Shown here one piece after another: positions 19,919 to 31,849 of a stretch of 34,281 nucleotides of DNA (the first letter of the stretch is position 1; the number at the start of each line of letters is the position of its first letter). The stretch covers positions 1 to 34,281 of the forward strand of contig CANQVU010000013.1 in assembly GCA_947627415.1 (NCBI GenBank). The letters are read 5' to 3'. Origin of the DNA: an uncultured Clostridia bacterium. Lineage in GTDB: Bacteria > Bacillota > Clostridia > TANB77 > CAG-508. The translations under genes and the position numbers were made by a program. The notes below the pieces were generated by a model. The model did not search any database and was not told where the DNA came from. It saw nothing but the letters and a program-made list of their open reading frames with translations.

Positions 19919-20800
19919 TTATTGATTCATTTGTTTTGCAACTTCTTCAGCAAAGTTTTCTTCTCTTTTTTGAAGTCCTTCACCCTTTTCGAATCTTGCA
20001 AATCTTACTATTTCAGCATTATTGTTTTCTAATAATTTTTGTACTTTTATATCTGGATCTTTTACAAATGGTTGTTCTAACAAACAAATTTCTGCATAGA
20101 ATTTTCCAATTCTTCCTTGAACCATTTTTTCTGCAATTTCAGCTGGTTTTCCTTCATTCATTGCTTGTGCTTTTAATATTTCCATTTCATGAGATACAAC
20201 ATCTTGTGGAACTTGCTCTCTATTTAAATATTCTGGTTTTGCTGCTGCAATTTGCATACATACATCTTTTGCAACGCTTTCTTCTCCTTTAGGAAAATCA
20301 ACAAGAACACCAATTTTTCCATCTCCATGTATATAGCTTTCTACTAGTCCTGTACTTTCAAATCTTTCAAATCTTCTAACAGACATATTTTCGCCTATTG
20401 TTGCTATTTTATCTGTTAATATATCTTTTATTGTTTTTGAAGAATCACTTAAAGATTTTTCTTGTAATAGGCTTTCTACATCAGCTGGATTTGTAACTGC
20501 TATTTGTTTTGCTGTATCTATAACGAATTTTCTAAATTCTTCATTTTTTGCAACAAAGTCAGTTTCTGCATTAACTTCTAATACAACACCAACTTTTTTA
20601 TCGTCTGTTACATAGCAATATACTAAACCTTCTGCTGCTATTCTATCTGATTTTTTAGCTGCTTTTGTTATTCCTCTTTCTCTTAATAATTCAGCTGCCT
20701 TTTCCATATCTCCATCTGTTTCTGTTAAAACTTTTTTACAGTCCATCATACCTGCACCTGTTTTTTCTCTTAATTCTTTTACTAATTGTGCTGATATCAT
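19919..20800 (-). CDS. tsf: Elongation factor Ts
   Basis: VKELREKTGAGMMDCKKVLTETDGDMEKAAELLRERG; EVNAETDFVAKNEEF. Confidence 0.97.
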   Translation of the reverse strand: MISAQLVKELREKTGAGMMDCKKVLTETDGDMEKAAELLRERGITKAAKKSDRIAAEGLVYCYVTDDKKVGVVLEVNAETDFVAKNEEFRKFVIDTAKQIAVTNPADVESLLQEKSLSDSSKTIKDILTDKIATIGENMSVRRFERFESTGLVESYIHGDGKIGVLVDFPKGEESVAKDVCMQIAAAKPEYLNREQVPQDVVSHEMEILKAQAMNEGKPAEIAEKMVQGRIGKFYAEICLLEQPFVKDPDIKVQKLLENNNAEIVRFARFEKGEGLQKREENFAEEVAKQMNQ

Positions 20801-20833
20801 AATATTACCTCCTCTAATTTTTAATACATTTTA

Positions 20834-20902
20834 TTGTAGGGGTCGCCGCCCTCGGCGACCTATTATTTTTTTGTAGGACGCCCAGGGGTGCGTCCCCTAC
20901 GC
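20834..20902. repeat. Two tandem GC-rich GTAGG(GG) palindromes in the rpsB-tsf spacer
   Basis: TTGTAGGGGTCGCCGCCCTCGGCGACC and TGTAGGACGCCCAGGGGTGCGTCCCCTAC. Confidence 0.8.
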
Positions 20903-20921
20903 ATTTACATTAAATTATATT

Positions 20922-21731
20922 CTATTCAGCTTCTGTTGTAGTTTCTTCAGTTGTTTCTTCTGATGCTACAACTTCTTCTATACTTGGTTGTTCTTCTGCA
21001 GAAGCTACTTCTGCTTCTTCTGCCATTTCACTCTCAGCTTCTAATACCTCTCCTTGTCTTCCTTCAATGATAGCATTTGCCATAACATCTGTAATTAATT
21101 TTACAGCTCTTATTGCATCATCATTTCCTGGAATTGGATAATCTACATCTTCTGGATTACAGTTTGTATCAATTAATCCTACTATTGGAATATTTAATTT
21201 TTTTGCTTCCAATACAGCGATTCTTTCATTTTTTGGATCTACTACAAACATTGCTCCAGGCATTTTTGTCATATTTTTAATACCACCTAGATTTTTTTCT
21301 AGTTTTTCCATTTCATTTTTTAATGCAGCAACTTCTTTTTTAGGTAGAACATCAAATGTTCCATCTTCTTGCATTTCCTCTAATTTGTTTAATCTTTCAA
21401 TTCTTTTTCTAATTGTTTTAAAATTTGTAAGCATTCCTCCAAGCCATCTTTGGTCAACGTAGAACATATTACTTTTTATAGCTGCTTCTTTAATACATTC
21501 TTGTGCTTGTTTTTTTGTTCCTACAAAAAGGATGTCTTTACCTTCTTCAGCTACTTCTTTCATAAATTCATATGCTTCGTCAATTTTCTTTGATGTCTTT
21601 TGTAAATCAATAATATGGATACCATTTCTAGCTTGATAAATATATTCAGCCATTTTAGGGTCCCATCTTTTTGTTTGGTGTCCAAAGTGTACACCAGCTT
21701 CTAGCAATTGTTTCATTGCAACTACTGCCAT
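20922..21731 (-). CDS. rpsB: 30S ribosomal protein S2
   Basis: [56 protein letters not shown]; acidic C-terminal tail. Confidence 0.97.
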   Translation of the reverse strand: MAVVAMKQLLEAGVHFGHQTKRWDPKMAEYIYQARNGIHIIDLQKTSKKIDEAYEFMKEVAEEGKDILFVGTKKQAQECIKEAAIKSNMFYVDQRWLGGMLTNFKTIRKRIERLNKLEEMQEDGTFDVLPKKEVAALKNEMEKLEKNLGGIKNMTKMPGAMFVVDPKNERIAVLEAKKLNIPIVGLIDTNCNPEDVDYPIPGNDDAIRAVKLITDVMANAIIEGRQGEVLEAESEMAEEAEVASAEEQPSIEEVVASEETTEETTTEAE

Positions 21732-21889
21732 TTCTCATTCCTCCTTATTTGTTTTTCCTCCACATAGTCTTTTACATTTAAGAACACTTTTAATAAAATA
21801 AAAGCACAATCCTAAACTGTAACTATATGTGCGTATTTTTCAACTTTAATATTATAACAGAGATTTAGATTATTTGTCAATATTTTAGC

Positions 21890-21926
21890 AAAAAACAAAG
21901 TAGAAAATTTTCTACTTTGTTTTTAT
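21890..21926 (-). terminator. Terminator of the first surface-protein gene
   Basis: AAAAACAAAGTAGAAAATTTTCTACTTTGTTTTT. Confidence 0.75.
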
Positions 21927-21947
21927 AATTTTATTAGTCATATTAAA

Positions 21948-23276
21948 TTATTTAATACATTTTTTTACTGTTATTACTCCTACAAGTGTTACTACACTTA
22001 TAGCTGTTGCAATTAATGCTACATCTACTGTACCTGTTGCTGGTGTATCGTCTTTTTCATTAGTGCTAGGAGCTGTAGTATTAGGTATTTCTTCATATAA
22101 AGCATAAATCTCAATATTTTCATTAATTGCTTCTGATTCTGATATAAATTGTCCTTCTGGACCAAATTTTACAAAACCAATAAATTTATAACCTTCTACA
22201 TTTTTGTAATCATCTAAAAATAAATTAGATAAAGTTTTACCCTTTTCTAAAGAAAATGTCTTGCTTTCTTTATTCATATTGTATATTATTACATTAACAT
22301 ATTCTGTAATATTTTCAAATTTATTAATATCTACTATTTCTACTGTTCCATAATCAAAAGATACTGCTGTATTAGTACTTGTTTCTTCATCTGTTCCTAT
22401 TTCTTTTCCGCCACTAGTACCAATCTCTAATTTTTCAACTTTAGCATCTCCTAAAATATCTACTTCTACTTTACTTATAGTTCCATTAACACTAGTATCA
22501 CTAGAATCTCCACCTACATATAAAGTTTTTACTGTTCCTCCGCTTACTTCTACATCTGCTGATTCTATTTGACCACGATTAACAGATTGGAAAACATTTA
22601 CTGTACCACCAGTAATTTGCACATCAGCAGATTTAGTATAACCATTAGCTCCAGCTGCAACAATATAATTGATATTTCCAGTATTTACTTGAATTTTTGA
22701 GTTTCCAGTATAGCTATAACTTTCTCCACCGCCAAATACAACATCTATAGATCCACCATTTATAATAATATTTGCTTCTTCTACCTTTGTTGTACTATTT
22801 TTTAAATCATTTGAATTAGTATAATAATCTCCTTTGCATTTAGTTCCAGCTAATAAGTTAGCAGAACCTCCTGATACAGTACTTGTTACTTTACCACCGT
22901 TAATAACAATATTAGTTTTTTTAACTACACTATTATGTAATCCTCCTCCAAAAATATTTGCAACTGTACCACCATTCATTGTTATACTCGTTGTCTCAAC
23001 ATTTTTTGCATGAGAACCACCAAATATAGTAAATCCTGCATCAACATTTTCTGTTTTTGTCACACCATTTTCTTTCCAAGTTATAGTTGCCCCTTCTTTT
23101 CCATCTGTTCTTGCTGTTATTGTAATTGGTGTACCATTTGCGAAAAAGCATGTAGGATTATTATCATCGCCTTTACCTGGTTTATTTGTATCACTTGCTA
23201 ATACTGAACTTGTTATAGAAAATATTAAAAATGCTAATACTACTATTAAACTAACAGTTAAAATTCTTCTTTTCAT
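21948..23276 (-). CDS. Surface protein: signal peptide, glycine-rich beta-helix-like repeats, TPATG sorting signal
   Basis: Repeated (I/V)xGGTVxxxxGG units, C-terminal TPATGTVDVALIATAISVVTLVGVITVKKCIK. Confidence 0.75.
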   Translation of the reverse strand: MKRRILTVSLIVVLAFLIFSITSSVLASDTNKPGKGDDNNPTCFFANGTPITITARTDGKEGATITWKENGVTKTENVDAGFTIFGGSHAKNVETTSITMNGGTVANIFGGGLHNSVVKKTNIVINGGKVTSTVSGGSANLLAGTKCKGDYYTNSNDLKNSTTKVEEANIIINGGSIDVVFGGGESYSYTGNSKIQVNTGNINYIVAAGANGYTKSADVQITGGTVNVFQSVNRGQIESADVEVSGGTVKTLYVGGDSSDTSVNGTISKVEVDILGDAKVEKLEIGTSGGKEIGTDEETSTNTAVSFDYGTVEIVDINKFENITEYVNVIIYNMNKESKTFSLEKGKTLSNLFLDDYKNVEGYKFIGFVKFGPEGQFISESEAINENIEIYALYEEIPNTTAPSTNEKDDTPATGTVDVALIATAISVVTLVGVITVKKCIK

Positions 23277-23419
23277 TCTAAATCTCCTTTCATTGATTAA
23301 TATTAACTATGTAATCATTAGTTAATAAAATAATACTATGTGTGAAAATTTTTGTCAATCTATTTTCAACATTTATATGTTTTTTATAAACTAATATCTA
23401 CATAAGTATCTTTTCTATA

Positions 23420-24196
23420 TTATTTTTTTATTTTTTTTGCAACCACAGCAAGTCTTCCATCAGTTGTATGATAAGAACATGTAGAAAGTGTTAATAGTTG
23501 GTCTCCATATTCTGCAGTAACTCCTGTATCATATAAACTTGCCTTTTTTGCGTTATTTACAAAATCATTAAATTCAGTTTCATCTTTTGCATTTATGAAA
23601 TAATAATATCTAAATACATTAGTTTCTGATTTATAGTAAACTCTTGATAAAAATACACTTATTATTTCATACTTAGCATCTTCTTCATTTGTAGTAAATC
23701 TGATTGTTTTGTGGTCATTATAATAACTTTCTTCTTTGTATTTCATAAGTCCCACAAACATTTCAGTACTGCTCATGTTATTATGTCCATATATTAAAAG
23801 ATTTGTGCTAGGCAAACTCCAATCATAATCTTTATCTAAGAATAGTGAACCATCTTTTGAATACTCTTTTTTATAATTGTGTGTCATATAATAATCATTG
23901 TCTTCTCCTTGTAAGACTGGATAGCTTATATTACTATTCTCTATTTCTAACCAACCAATTATATCTGAATTTTCTTTTTGAAGTTCTTTTACTTTTTCTA
24001 TTCTTTCATTTGGTTTGTTTTCATCAACATTATTAATTATTTCTTTTAATTCTTCATTGTCTTTTTTGTTTTTATACCTATTAAACAAAAAATATGCAGC
24101 TACTGATAAACTTATTATTAATACTAAGATTAATATTATTAATATCAATCTTTTGATATTTACTTTATATTTTTTCTCATGTTTTCCCTTTGCCAT
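23420..24196 (-). CDS. Class B-like sortase
   Basis: IIGWLEIENSNISYPVLQGEDNDYYMTHNYKKEYSKDGSLFLD, LLIYGHNN, LLTLSTCSYHTTDGRLAVVAK catalytic TLSTC...R. Confidence 0.9.
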   Translation of the reverse strand: MAKGKHEKKYKVNIKRLILIILILVLIISLSVAAYFLFNRYKNKKDNEELKEIINNVDENKPNERIEKVKELQKENSDIIGWLEIENSNISYPVLQGEDNDYYMTHNYKKEYSKDGSLFLDKDYDWSLPSTNLLIYGHNNMSSTEMFVGLMKYKEESYYNDHKTIRFTTNEEDAKYEIISVFLSRVYYKSETNVFRYYYFINAKDETEFNDFVNNAKKASLYDTGVTAEYGDQLLTLSTCSYHTTDGRLAVVAKKIKK

Positions 24197-24321
24197 ATTT
24201 ATCTCCTATCTGATATATTAATTACTTATATACAATATCATAAAATGTGTGATGTTTCAATATTTTACTTATAAAAATTAGAGCAGAAATTAAATTTTCT
24301 GCCCTAAATTTTTATGAATAA

Positions 24322-25125
24322 TTATTTATTATATTTTTTAACTACTACTATTCCTGCAAGCGTTGTCATAGCTACTACTGTTGAAACTAATGCTACATCG
24401 ACTAAACCTGTTTTTGGTGTTCCATCTTGTTCTGCTGGTTTTTCTGGATCTGGTGTTTGTTCAATTGTACTTGGTAATTTAGCATAAACATTTAATCCAC
24501 CTTCTACATCAATTCCTACAAACCATAAATAATTAACACTAACATTCTCTTTTTCACTAACTTTTACTTTAGCTGCTGCATCAAAATTAAATTCTCCAGT
24601 TGATCCAATAATAATATCATCTTTTAATACTGTAAATACTGCATATGTTACACTATCATCTTTTGTATACATTTTCCATTGATATGTATACACTCCACTT
24701 TCTTTAATGTGTGCTTCGAAATTTGGAACTAAACCTACTGTTACTTTAACATCATTATCAGCAACTTTTTGGCTCATTGTAAGTATTTCTGAAATATATG
24801 CTCCTCCACCATCTTTTATAGCTAATGAAACTTCAAAATGGTTTCCATATTTAAATCTGTCTAGATTAACTTCCACATATGTTTCTTCTGTAATTCCATC
24901 TGCAAGTTTTTCTTTACTAATGTTACTATATGGTCCTACGTAACCTCCGAATTCCTCATCCAATATACCTGTCATATTAGTGATATTGTCATTTACTTTA
25001 GTTTTTTTACCATATCCACCTTCAGTTATGAAACTATCAAAAGTATAAGTAGTTGCATAAACATTAGAAGCAAAGGTTATTAATGCAAGCATAATACCTA
25101 AAGTTAAGCATAATAGTTTTTTCAT
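24322..25125 (-). CDS. Surface protein with TPKTG sorting signal
   Basis: Signal peptide; C-terminal TPKTGLVDVALVSTVVAMTTLAGIVVVKKYNK. Confidence 0.75.
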   Translation of the reverse strand: MKKLLCLTLGIMLALITFASNVYATTYTFDSFITEGGYGKKTKVNDNITNMTGILDEEFGGYVGPYSNISKEKLADGITEETYVEVNLDRFKYGNHFEVSLAIKDGGGAYISEILTMSQKVADNDVKVTVGLVPNFEAHIKESGVYTYQWKMYTKDDSVTYAVFTVLKDDIIIGSTGEFNFDAAAKVKVSEKENVSVNYLWFVGIDVEGGLNVYAKLPSTIEQTPDPEKPAEQDGTPKTGLVDVALVSTVVAMTTLAGIVVVKKYNK

Positions 25126-25296
25126 TTTTCTTCCTCCCTTTAATAAATTTTATTATTTGATTTACTAGATTATGATACTATTTTTAAATGCTTATAATTC
25201 ATTTAATCATTTTATTATTTTCATAAGCTTTATTACAAAAAAATAGAACAGAAATCTATTAGTTTCTGTTCTATTTTTTTCTATTACATCTTTCAA

Positions 25297-26466
25297 TTAT
25301 TTGCTATATTTTTTAACTGCTACTATTCCTGCTACTGATACCATAGCTACAACTGATGCAACTAATGCTACATCTACTAATCCTGTATCTGGTGTAGAAT
25401 CTTTTTCTGGAGTCTTTTCTGGTATTTCTTGTGGTTGTTGTGTGTTATCGTTTTCTATTCCTGTTGATGTAATTTGTACATAAATTGTAGTATCTTCGTT
25501 AACTACTGTTTTAAAATCAAAAGCTTCTGAATATTCTTTATCTTTAAAGAAACCATCAATTGTATCACCTTCTGCCAATGTAACATATCCTTCTACGAAC
25601 TCACTTGTAATAGATGTACCTTTATTAAGTGCTACATCTACTTTAGTATTATTCGCTACTATAGTTAATAAAACTCTTTCTGTTGCACCAGGATTATAAG
25701 TTACGTTATATGTTATTCCTTCTCCAATTGCACTTTCAGAAATAATATTTCCATCTTCATCTGCTAATATAATTTTTCCATTAGATACGAATATAGAATC
25801 TTCTGCAGTATCTGTATTTATAAGTTCAAATTCTTTAAGATTTGAATTAGTAGCTGCACGAATAACATTTTCTTTTTCAGTTGATGTTAATTTACTATCC
25901 ATAATTAATCTAGGATCCATTGTAGAACTTCCTCTATCTATTTCAATTCCATTATTAGCACCTGTTCCATTATATCCTAAATGTAAATTGTCTATGATTA
26001 CTGTTCCTCCATTTACTAAAACACCACCATATTTACAATCTTTAATAGTAACATCCATAAGAGCTACTGTTCCCTCAAATGCTTGTACACCATATTTAGG
26101 TGCATTTGTCAAAACAACATTTTCTAAATTAAGCATTCCTTCTTTAGTAACAGTAATTAATGATTGATCTCCTGTTTTAATTCCAGCTGCTACTTCTTGT
26201 TGCCATTGTTCAGATGCTGTTATAGTATGTCCATCACCTTCAATAAATATATTTTTACTGATAGAAACATTTTTTGTTAAAGTAATATCATCATCTAACA
26301 TTATAACTCTCATTCCTTCACCTGCTTCATTTATTGCGTTAACTAAATCCTCCTCTGTTGTTACTACATTAGCAGCAGCATTACTAGTATTTGAAAATAT
26401 TAATAAACTTGATAATAATAATGCAGATAATATTAGAGATATTTTTAACTTCGTAGAACTTTTCAT
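25297..26466 (-). CDS. Surface protein with pectate-lyase/beta-helix-like N-terminal domain and TPDTG sorting signal
   Basis: Signal peptide; LVNAINEAGEGMRVIMLDDDITLTKNVSISKNIFIEGDGHTIT; C-terminal TPDTGLVDVALVASVVAMVSVAGIVAVKKYSK. Confidence 0.75.
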   Translation of the reverse strand: MKSSTKLKISLILSALLLSSLLIFSNTSNAAANVVTTEEDLVNAINEAGEGMRVIMLDDDITLTKNVSISKNIFIEGDGHTITASEQWQQEVAAGIKTGDQSLITVTKEGMLNLENVVLTNAPKYGVQAFEGTVALMDVTIKDCKYGGVLVNGGTVIIDNLHLGYNGTGANNGIEIDRGSSTMDPRLIMDSKLTSTEKENVIRAATNSNLKEFELINTDTAEDSIFVSNGKIILADEDGNIISESAIGEGITYNVTYNPGATERVLLTIVANNTKVDVALNKGTSITSEFVEGYVTLAEGDTIDGFFKDKEYSEAFDFKTVVNEDTTIYVQITSTGIENDNTQQPQEIPEKTPEKDSTPDTGLVDVALVASVVAMVSVAGIVAVKKYSK

Positions 26467-26640
26467 CTTTTCTCCTCCTTCTTATTAAAAAAATATAATC
26501 ATTTGTTTACTAAATTATATTATTACATTATTATTTTTTCCGCAAGACTTTTTTCAATTTTTTTAATTCTTTGTATCTTATAATTCACATAACTTGTATC
26601 CGTGTTTTGCTAAGACGGGAAATTTTTGACTTTTAAATAT

Positions 26641-26680
26641 AAAAATAGTATTAGAATATTTCTATTCTAATACTATTTTT
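26641..26680 (-). terminator. Terminator between surface-protein genes
   Basis: AAAAATAGTATTAGAATATTTCTATTCTAATACTATTTTT. Confidence 0.75.
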
Positions 26681-26708
26681 TATTTTATATTTTAATTACA
26701 TCTTTCAA

Positions 26709-27701
<993 letters not shown>

Positions 27702-27770
27702 TATTCACATAAGTTTCTCTTTTAATTGCATAAATAAAAAATTAGACAAACGTCTAATTTTTATTTATAC

Positions 27771-29081
27771 TTATGCAGATTCTCCTTGCTTCTGTGGAGA
27801 AACTTGTTTCTTCTTTATTTTTACTCTTTTTGCTTCTTTGTTTTCATTTATAATAAGCTCCGGTCCTGCTTTTTTCTCAACTGTATCTTTTGTTATTATG
27901 CATTTTTCTATTTTTGGATTTGTTGGAATATCAAACATTATATCTCGCATTATATCTTCTATTATAGAACGCAATCCCCTTGCTCCAGTATTTCTTTCTA
28001 TTGCTTTTTCAACTATTGCATCTAAGGCTTCTTTTTGGAATTCTAATTCAACTCCGTCTAATTCTAGTAGCTTTTTATATTGTTTTGTTAATGCATTTTT
28101 TGGCTCTGTTACAATACTTATTAATGCTTCTTTATCTAATTCTCTTAAAGTTGCAACTATTGGAAGTCTTCCAACAAATTCAGGTATTAATCCAAATTTT
28201 AATAAATCTTGAGGTAATAATTCCTCAAATATTTTGTATTTTTCTAATTCTTTCTTACTTTCAATTTGTGCTCCAAATCCAATTGATTTTTTACCTACTC
28301 TATCTTTTATTATTTTTTCTAGGCCTTCAAAAGCTCCTCCACATATAAATAATATATTTGATGTATCAATTTGCAAAAATTCTTGATGAGGATGTTTTCT
28401 TCCACCTTGTGGAGGTACTGATGCAACAGTTCCTTCCACTATTTTTAATAAAGCCTGCTGAACGCCTTCTCCACTTACATCTCTTGTTATTGATGGATTC
28501 TCTGATTTTCTTGTTATCTTATCTATTTCGTCTATATATATAATACCTTTTTGCGCTTTTGAAATATCATATTCTGCAGCCTGAATTAGTTTAAGTAATA
28601 TATTCTCTACATCTTCTCCTACATACCCTGCTTCAGTAAGTGTAGTAGCATCTGCTATTGCAAATGGTACATTTAAAATTCTTGCAAGAGTTTGTGCAAG
28701 AAGTGTTTTTCCACATCCTGTTGGTCCAAGAAGTAATACATTACTTTTTTGTATCTCTACATCATCTATAATTTCATCACATGATATACGTTTATAATGA
28801 TTATATACTGCAACTGATAATGTTTTTTTAGCATCTTCTTGACCTATTACATATTCATCTAATATTTTTTTAATTTCTGCAGGTGTTGGTATGTCTTCAG
28901 ATTTTACATCTTCATAACCTAAGTCATCTTCGTAATTTTCATCTTCCATTATATTATTACAAACTGCTATACATTCATCACAAATGTATGCATTAGGTCC
29001 TGCTACAATTCTTTTTACCATTTCTTGTGCCTTACCACAAAATGAGCATCTTACATTTTGATTATTATTTCTATTTGACAT
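27771..29081 (-). CDS. clpX: ATP-dependent Clp protease ATP-binding subunit ClpX
   Basis: [27 protein letters not shown] zinc finger; [51 protein letters not shown]. Confidence 0.98.
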   Translation of the reverse strand: MSNRNNNQNVRCSFCGKAQEMVKRIVAGPNAYICDECIAVCNNIMEDENYEDDLGYEDVKSEDIPTPAEIKKILDEYVIGQEDAKKTLSVAVYNHYKRISCDEIIDDVEIQKSNVLLLGPTGCGKTLLAQTLARILNVPFAIADATTLTEAGYVGEDVENILLKLIQAAEYDISKAQKGIIYIDEIDKITRKSENPSITRDVSGEGVQQALLKIVEGTVASVPPQGGRKHPHQEFLQIDTSNILFICGGAFEGLEKIIKDRVGKKSIGFGAQIESKKELEKYKIFEELLPQDLLKFGLIPEFVGRLPIVATLRELDKEALISIVTEPKNALTKQYKKLLELDGVELEFQKEALDAIVEKAIERNTGARGLRSIIEDIMRDIMFDIPTNPKIEKCIITKDTVEKKAGPELIINENKEAKRVKIKKKQVSPQKQGESA

Positions 29082-29083
29082 TA

Positions 29084-29683
29084 CTACCTCCTCACGTCTA
29101 TTATCTCATCTATTAAGCCATAATTTAATGCTTCTTCTGCTGTCATATAGTGGTCTCTCTCTGTATCTTTTTCTATTTGTTCTAAACTTTGACCTGTTTT
29201 TTCACTTAATAATTTATTCAATTTTTCTCTTGTTTTTACCATATGGTCAGCATGAATTTTAATTTCTGTTGTTTGACCAGAAAGTCCTCCAGAAATTAAA
29301 GGTTGATGTATTAATATTTCTGAATTTGGTGTAGCAAATCTTTTACCTTTTTCTCCTGATGCTAAAAGAACTGACCCCATACTTGCTGCGAGTCCAATAC
29401 ATATTGTAGAAACTGGGCATTTTATATAGTTCATTGTATCTACTATTGCCATACCATCTGTTATAGACCCCCCTGGACTATTTATATAAAATGATATTTC
29501 TTTGTCTGGGTCTTCTGATTCTAAGAATAGCATTTGAGCTATTACTAAACTTGCTGTTACATGATTTACATCTTCACTTAAAAATATTATTCTGTCTTTT
29601 AATAATCTTGAGAATATATCGTAAGATCTTTCTCCTCTTCCTGTTTGTTCAATTACATAAGGTACTAAACTATTTTTTTCCAT
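29084..29683 (-). CDS. clpP: ATP-dependent Clp protease proteolytic subunit
   Basis: [12 protein letters not shown]-like N-terminus, [35 protein letters not shown]. Confidence 0.98.
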   Translation of the reverse strand: MEKNSLVPYVIEQTGRGERSYDIFSRLLKDRIIFLSEDVNHVTASLVIAQMLFLESEDPDKEISFYINSPGGSITDGMAIVDTMNYIKCPVSTICIGLAASMGSVLLASGEKGKRFATPNSEILIHQPLISGGLSGQTTEIKIHADHMVKTREKLNKLLSEKTGQSLEQIEKDTERDHYMTAEEALNYGLIDEIIDVRR

Positions 29684-29729
29684 GCTAATCTCTCCTTTTT
29701 ATATTAATTTTTTCATAACGTTTTTATAT

Positions 29730-29908
29730 ATTAATTGTTGTTTGTTTTATTTATTACTGTAAAATAGTTTAATATAATTTTTTCAAGACGTCCTTCTTTA
29801 CCAAAATTATTATTTCATAATAATTTTGGATTCGAAGCTCCTATCTCAAAAATTATATTTAAACTATTTTACTAATCAAATTAACTTAAAAACAATTACA
29901 CAAATTAA
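29730..29908. repeat. Structured dispersed repeat, copy 2
   Basis: Near-identical to 11801-11970 across about 170 bp including the ATTACTGTAAAATAG and ACTAATCAAATTAA flanks. Confidence 0.85.
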
Positions 29909-29917
29909 ATTCTTATT

Positions 29918-29970
29918 TAAAAGGTAATAACCATTTATATTATTCTACAAATAAGTTATTACCTCCTTTT
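29918..29970 (-). terminator. Terminator downstream of tig
   Basis: AAGGTAATAACC...GTTATTACCTCCTTTTTT. Confidence 0.65.
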
Positions 29971-29974
29971 TTAA

Positions 29975-31258
29975 TTATTTTATTTTTGCATTTTCAACTA
30001 AGAAATCAATTGTTTTTTCAACTTTTAAGTTATCTTTTACATATTTAATTAATTCTGGATTGTCTTTAACATCTTCTTCTTTTCTACCATAATTTTCTGC
30101 CATTTCTTTTATTTTTTCTGATATTTCGTCGTCTGTTACTTCAATGTCTGCATCTTTTCCAACAGCCTCTAAAACTAATCTTGATTTTATAGACCTTTCT
30201 GCTTGTTCTTTATTTTCGTTTCTAAAATCATCCATAGTTTTATTCATCATTTTAAGATATTGATCTAATTTCATTCCTTGATAGCTAAGTCTTGTTTCAA
30301 TATCTTTAGCCATATTGTCTAATTCTAATTCAATCATTCCTGATGGAATATCTACTTTTGCTTCATCGCATACTGCTTTTATAACTTCGTCCTCTGTTTC
30401 GTATTTTGCTCTTGATTTGTTTTGTTCTTCTTGTTTTTCTCTAATGCTTTTCTTAAGCTCGTCAATAGTATCAAATTCACTAATATCTTTTGCAAGTTCA
30501 TCATTTATTTCTGGCATTTCTTTTTTCTTTATTTCATGTAATTTTACTTTGAACATTGCATCTTTTCCAGCTAAGTTTGGTGAAAAATATTCTTCTGGGA
30601 ATTTTACATTTATTTCTTTTTCTTCTTCTGGTTTCATTCCAATTATTTGGTCTTCAAAACCTGGAATAAATGTGTTACTTCCTATTGTTAATTCATGATT
30701 TTCTGCTTTTCCACCTTCAAATGCTTTACCATCAACAAATCCTTCAAAGTCTATCATAGTTATATCACCAGATTCTACTGGTCTATCTTCTACTGAAACT
30801 AATCTTGCATTTTTCTCTGCCATATGTTCTAATTCATGTTCAACATCTTCATCAGATACATTATACTCTATTTTTTTAATTTGTATACCTTTATATTTTC
30901 CTAAAGTTACTTCTGGCTTTGTTGAAACTACTGCTGTAAATATTAAATCCTTTCCTTTTTCAATTTGAACTAAATCTATTTCTGGCCTGCTTACAGCTTC
31001 TATTTCTTTTTCTTTTAATGCTTCTTCATAAGCCTCTCCTGCTACTTCGTTAAAAGCATCTTCATAGAAAATTTGTGCTCCATAAGTTTTTTCTACTATT
31101 TGATATGGTGCTTTTCCTTTTCTAAATCCTGGAATATTAAAATATTTAGCATTTTTATTAAATACTGTTTTTATAGCGTTATCAAATTTTTCTGCTTCTA
31201 CTGTTATCTCTAGTTTTACTTCCGTTTTCTTATCTGTTTTTTCTACTTTTACGTTCAT
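29975..31258 (-). CDS. tig: Trigger factor
   Basis: FNIPGFRKGKAPYQIVEKTYG; GDITMIDFEGFVDGKAFEGGKAENHELTIGSNTFIPGFEDQIIGM. Confidence 0.97.
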   Translation of the reverse strand: MNVKVEKTDKKTEVKLEITVEAEKFDNAIKTVFNKNAKYFNIPGFRKGKAPYQIVEKTYGAQIFYEDAFNEVAGEAYEEALKEKEIEAVSRPEIDLVQIEKGKDLIFTAVVSTKPEVTLGKYKGIQIKKIEYNVSDEDVEHELEHMAEKNARLVSVEDRPVESGDITMIDFEGFVDGKAFEGGKAENHELTIGSNTFIPGFEDQIIGMKPEEEKEINVKFPEEYFSPNLAGKDAMFKVKLHEIKKKEMPEINDELAKDISEFDTIDELKKSIREKQEEQNKSRAKYETEDEVIKAVCDEAKVDIPSGMIELELDNMAKDIETRLSYQGMKLDQYLKMMNKTMDDFRNENKEQAERSIKSRLVLEAVGKDADIEVTDDEISEKIKEMAENYGRKEEDVKDNPELIKYVKDNLKVEKTIDFLVENAKIK

Positions 31259-31399
31259 TTAGTTTTCAATCCTTTCTTGTTTTCAAAAATTTAACTATGA
31301 TATTATATCATATATTTGTTTTTTTTCAAGGGGTAAAACAATAAAAATGGCAAAAAAGGGGTCTGTCCCTTTTTTTCCCAAAAGTCTTTCCTCTTTTTT

Positions 31400-31849
31400 T
31401 CATTTTTTAAATTTATCTATTATTTTTTTTATGAATTTTATAATAATATTCTTCTCCTTATATTCTACTAAACACATATTTTCGTTATTGATGTTATTTT
31501 TATTTTTAAATATATTATCAACATTATATTTATCTTTTAAATCTTCCTGATATTTTGTTTCGTTTATATCCCAGTTTTCTTTTATTTCTTTTTTGCCTTC
31601 TTCGTTTGCAATAAAGCTATAATAAATTAATGCTATTAAATCTTTACTTTCCTCTGAAATATTTTGCTCTTCTAATTTTTTTTCAGAATTAATAACACAT
31701 TCAATATTCGAGTCTGCAGCATAATTTACTAATTCTTTTATTAAACTATTTGGTATTTTATTTATAATATTTTTATCACAATATGATAAAACTGTTAAGA
31801 CTTCTTTTGATATTACATTAAAATTATTAACTTCTATCACCAATCTCAT
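31400..31849 (-). CDS. Hypothetical protein, coupled to the upstream recoded gene
   Basis: 149-aa intact ORF overlapping the end of 31827..32713. Confidence 0.55.
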   Translation of the reverse strand: MRLVIEVNNFNVISKEVLTVLSYCDKNIINKIPNSLIKELVNYAADSNIECVINSEKKLEEQNISEESKDLIALIYYSFIANEEGKKEIKENWDINETKYQEDLKDKYNVDNIFKNKNNINNENMCLVEYKEKNIIIKFIKKIIDKFKK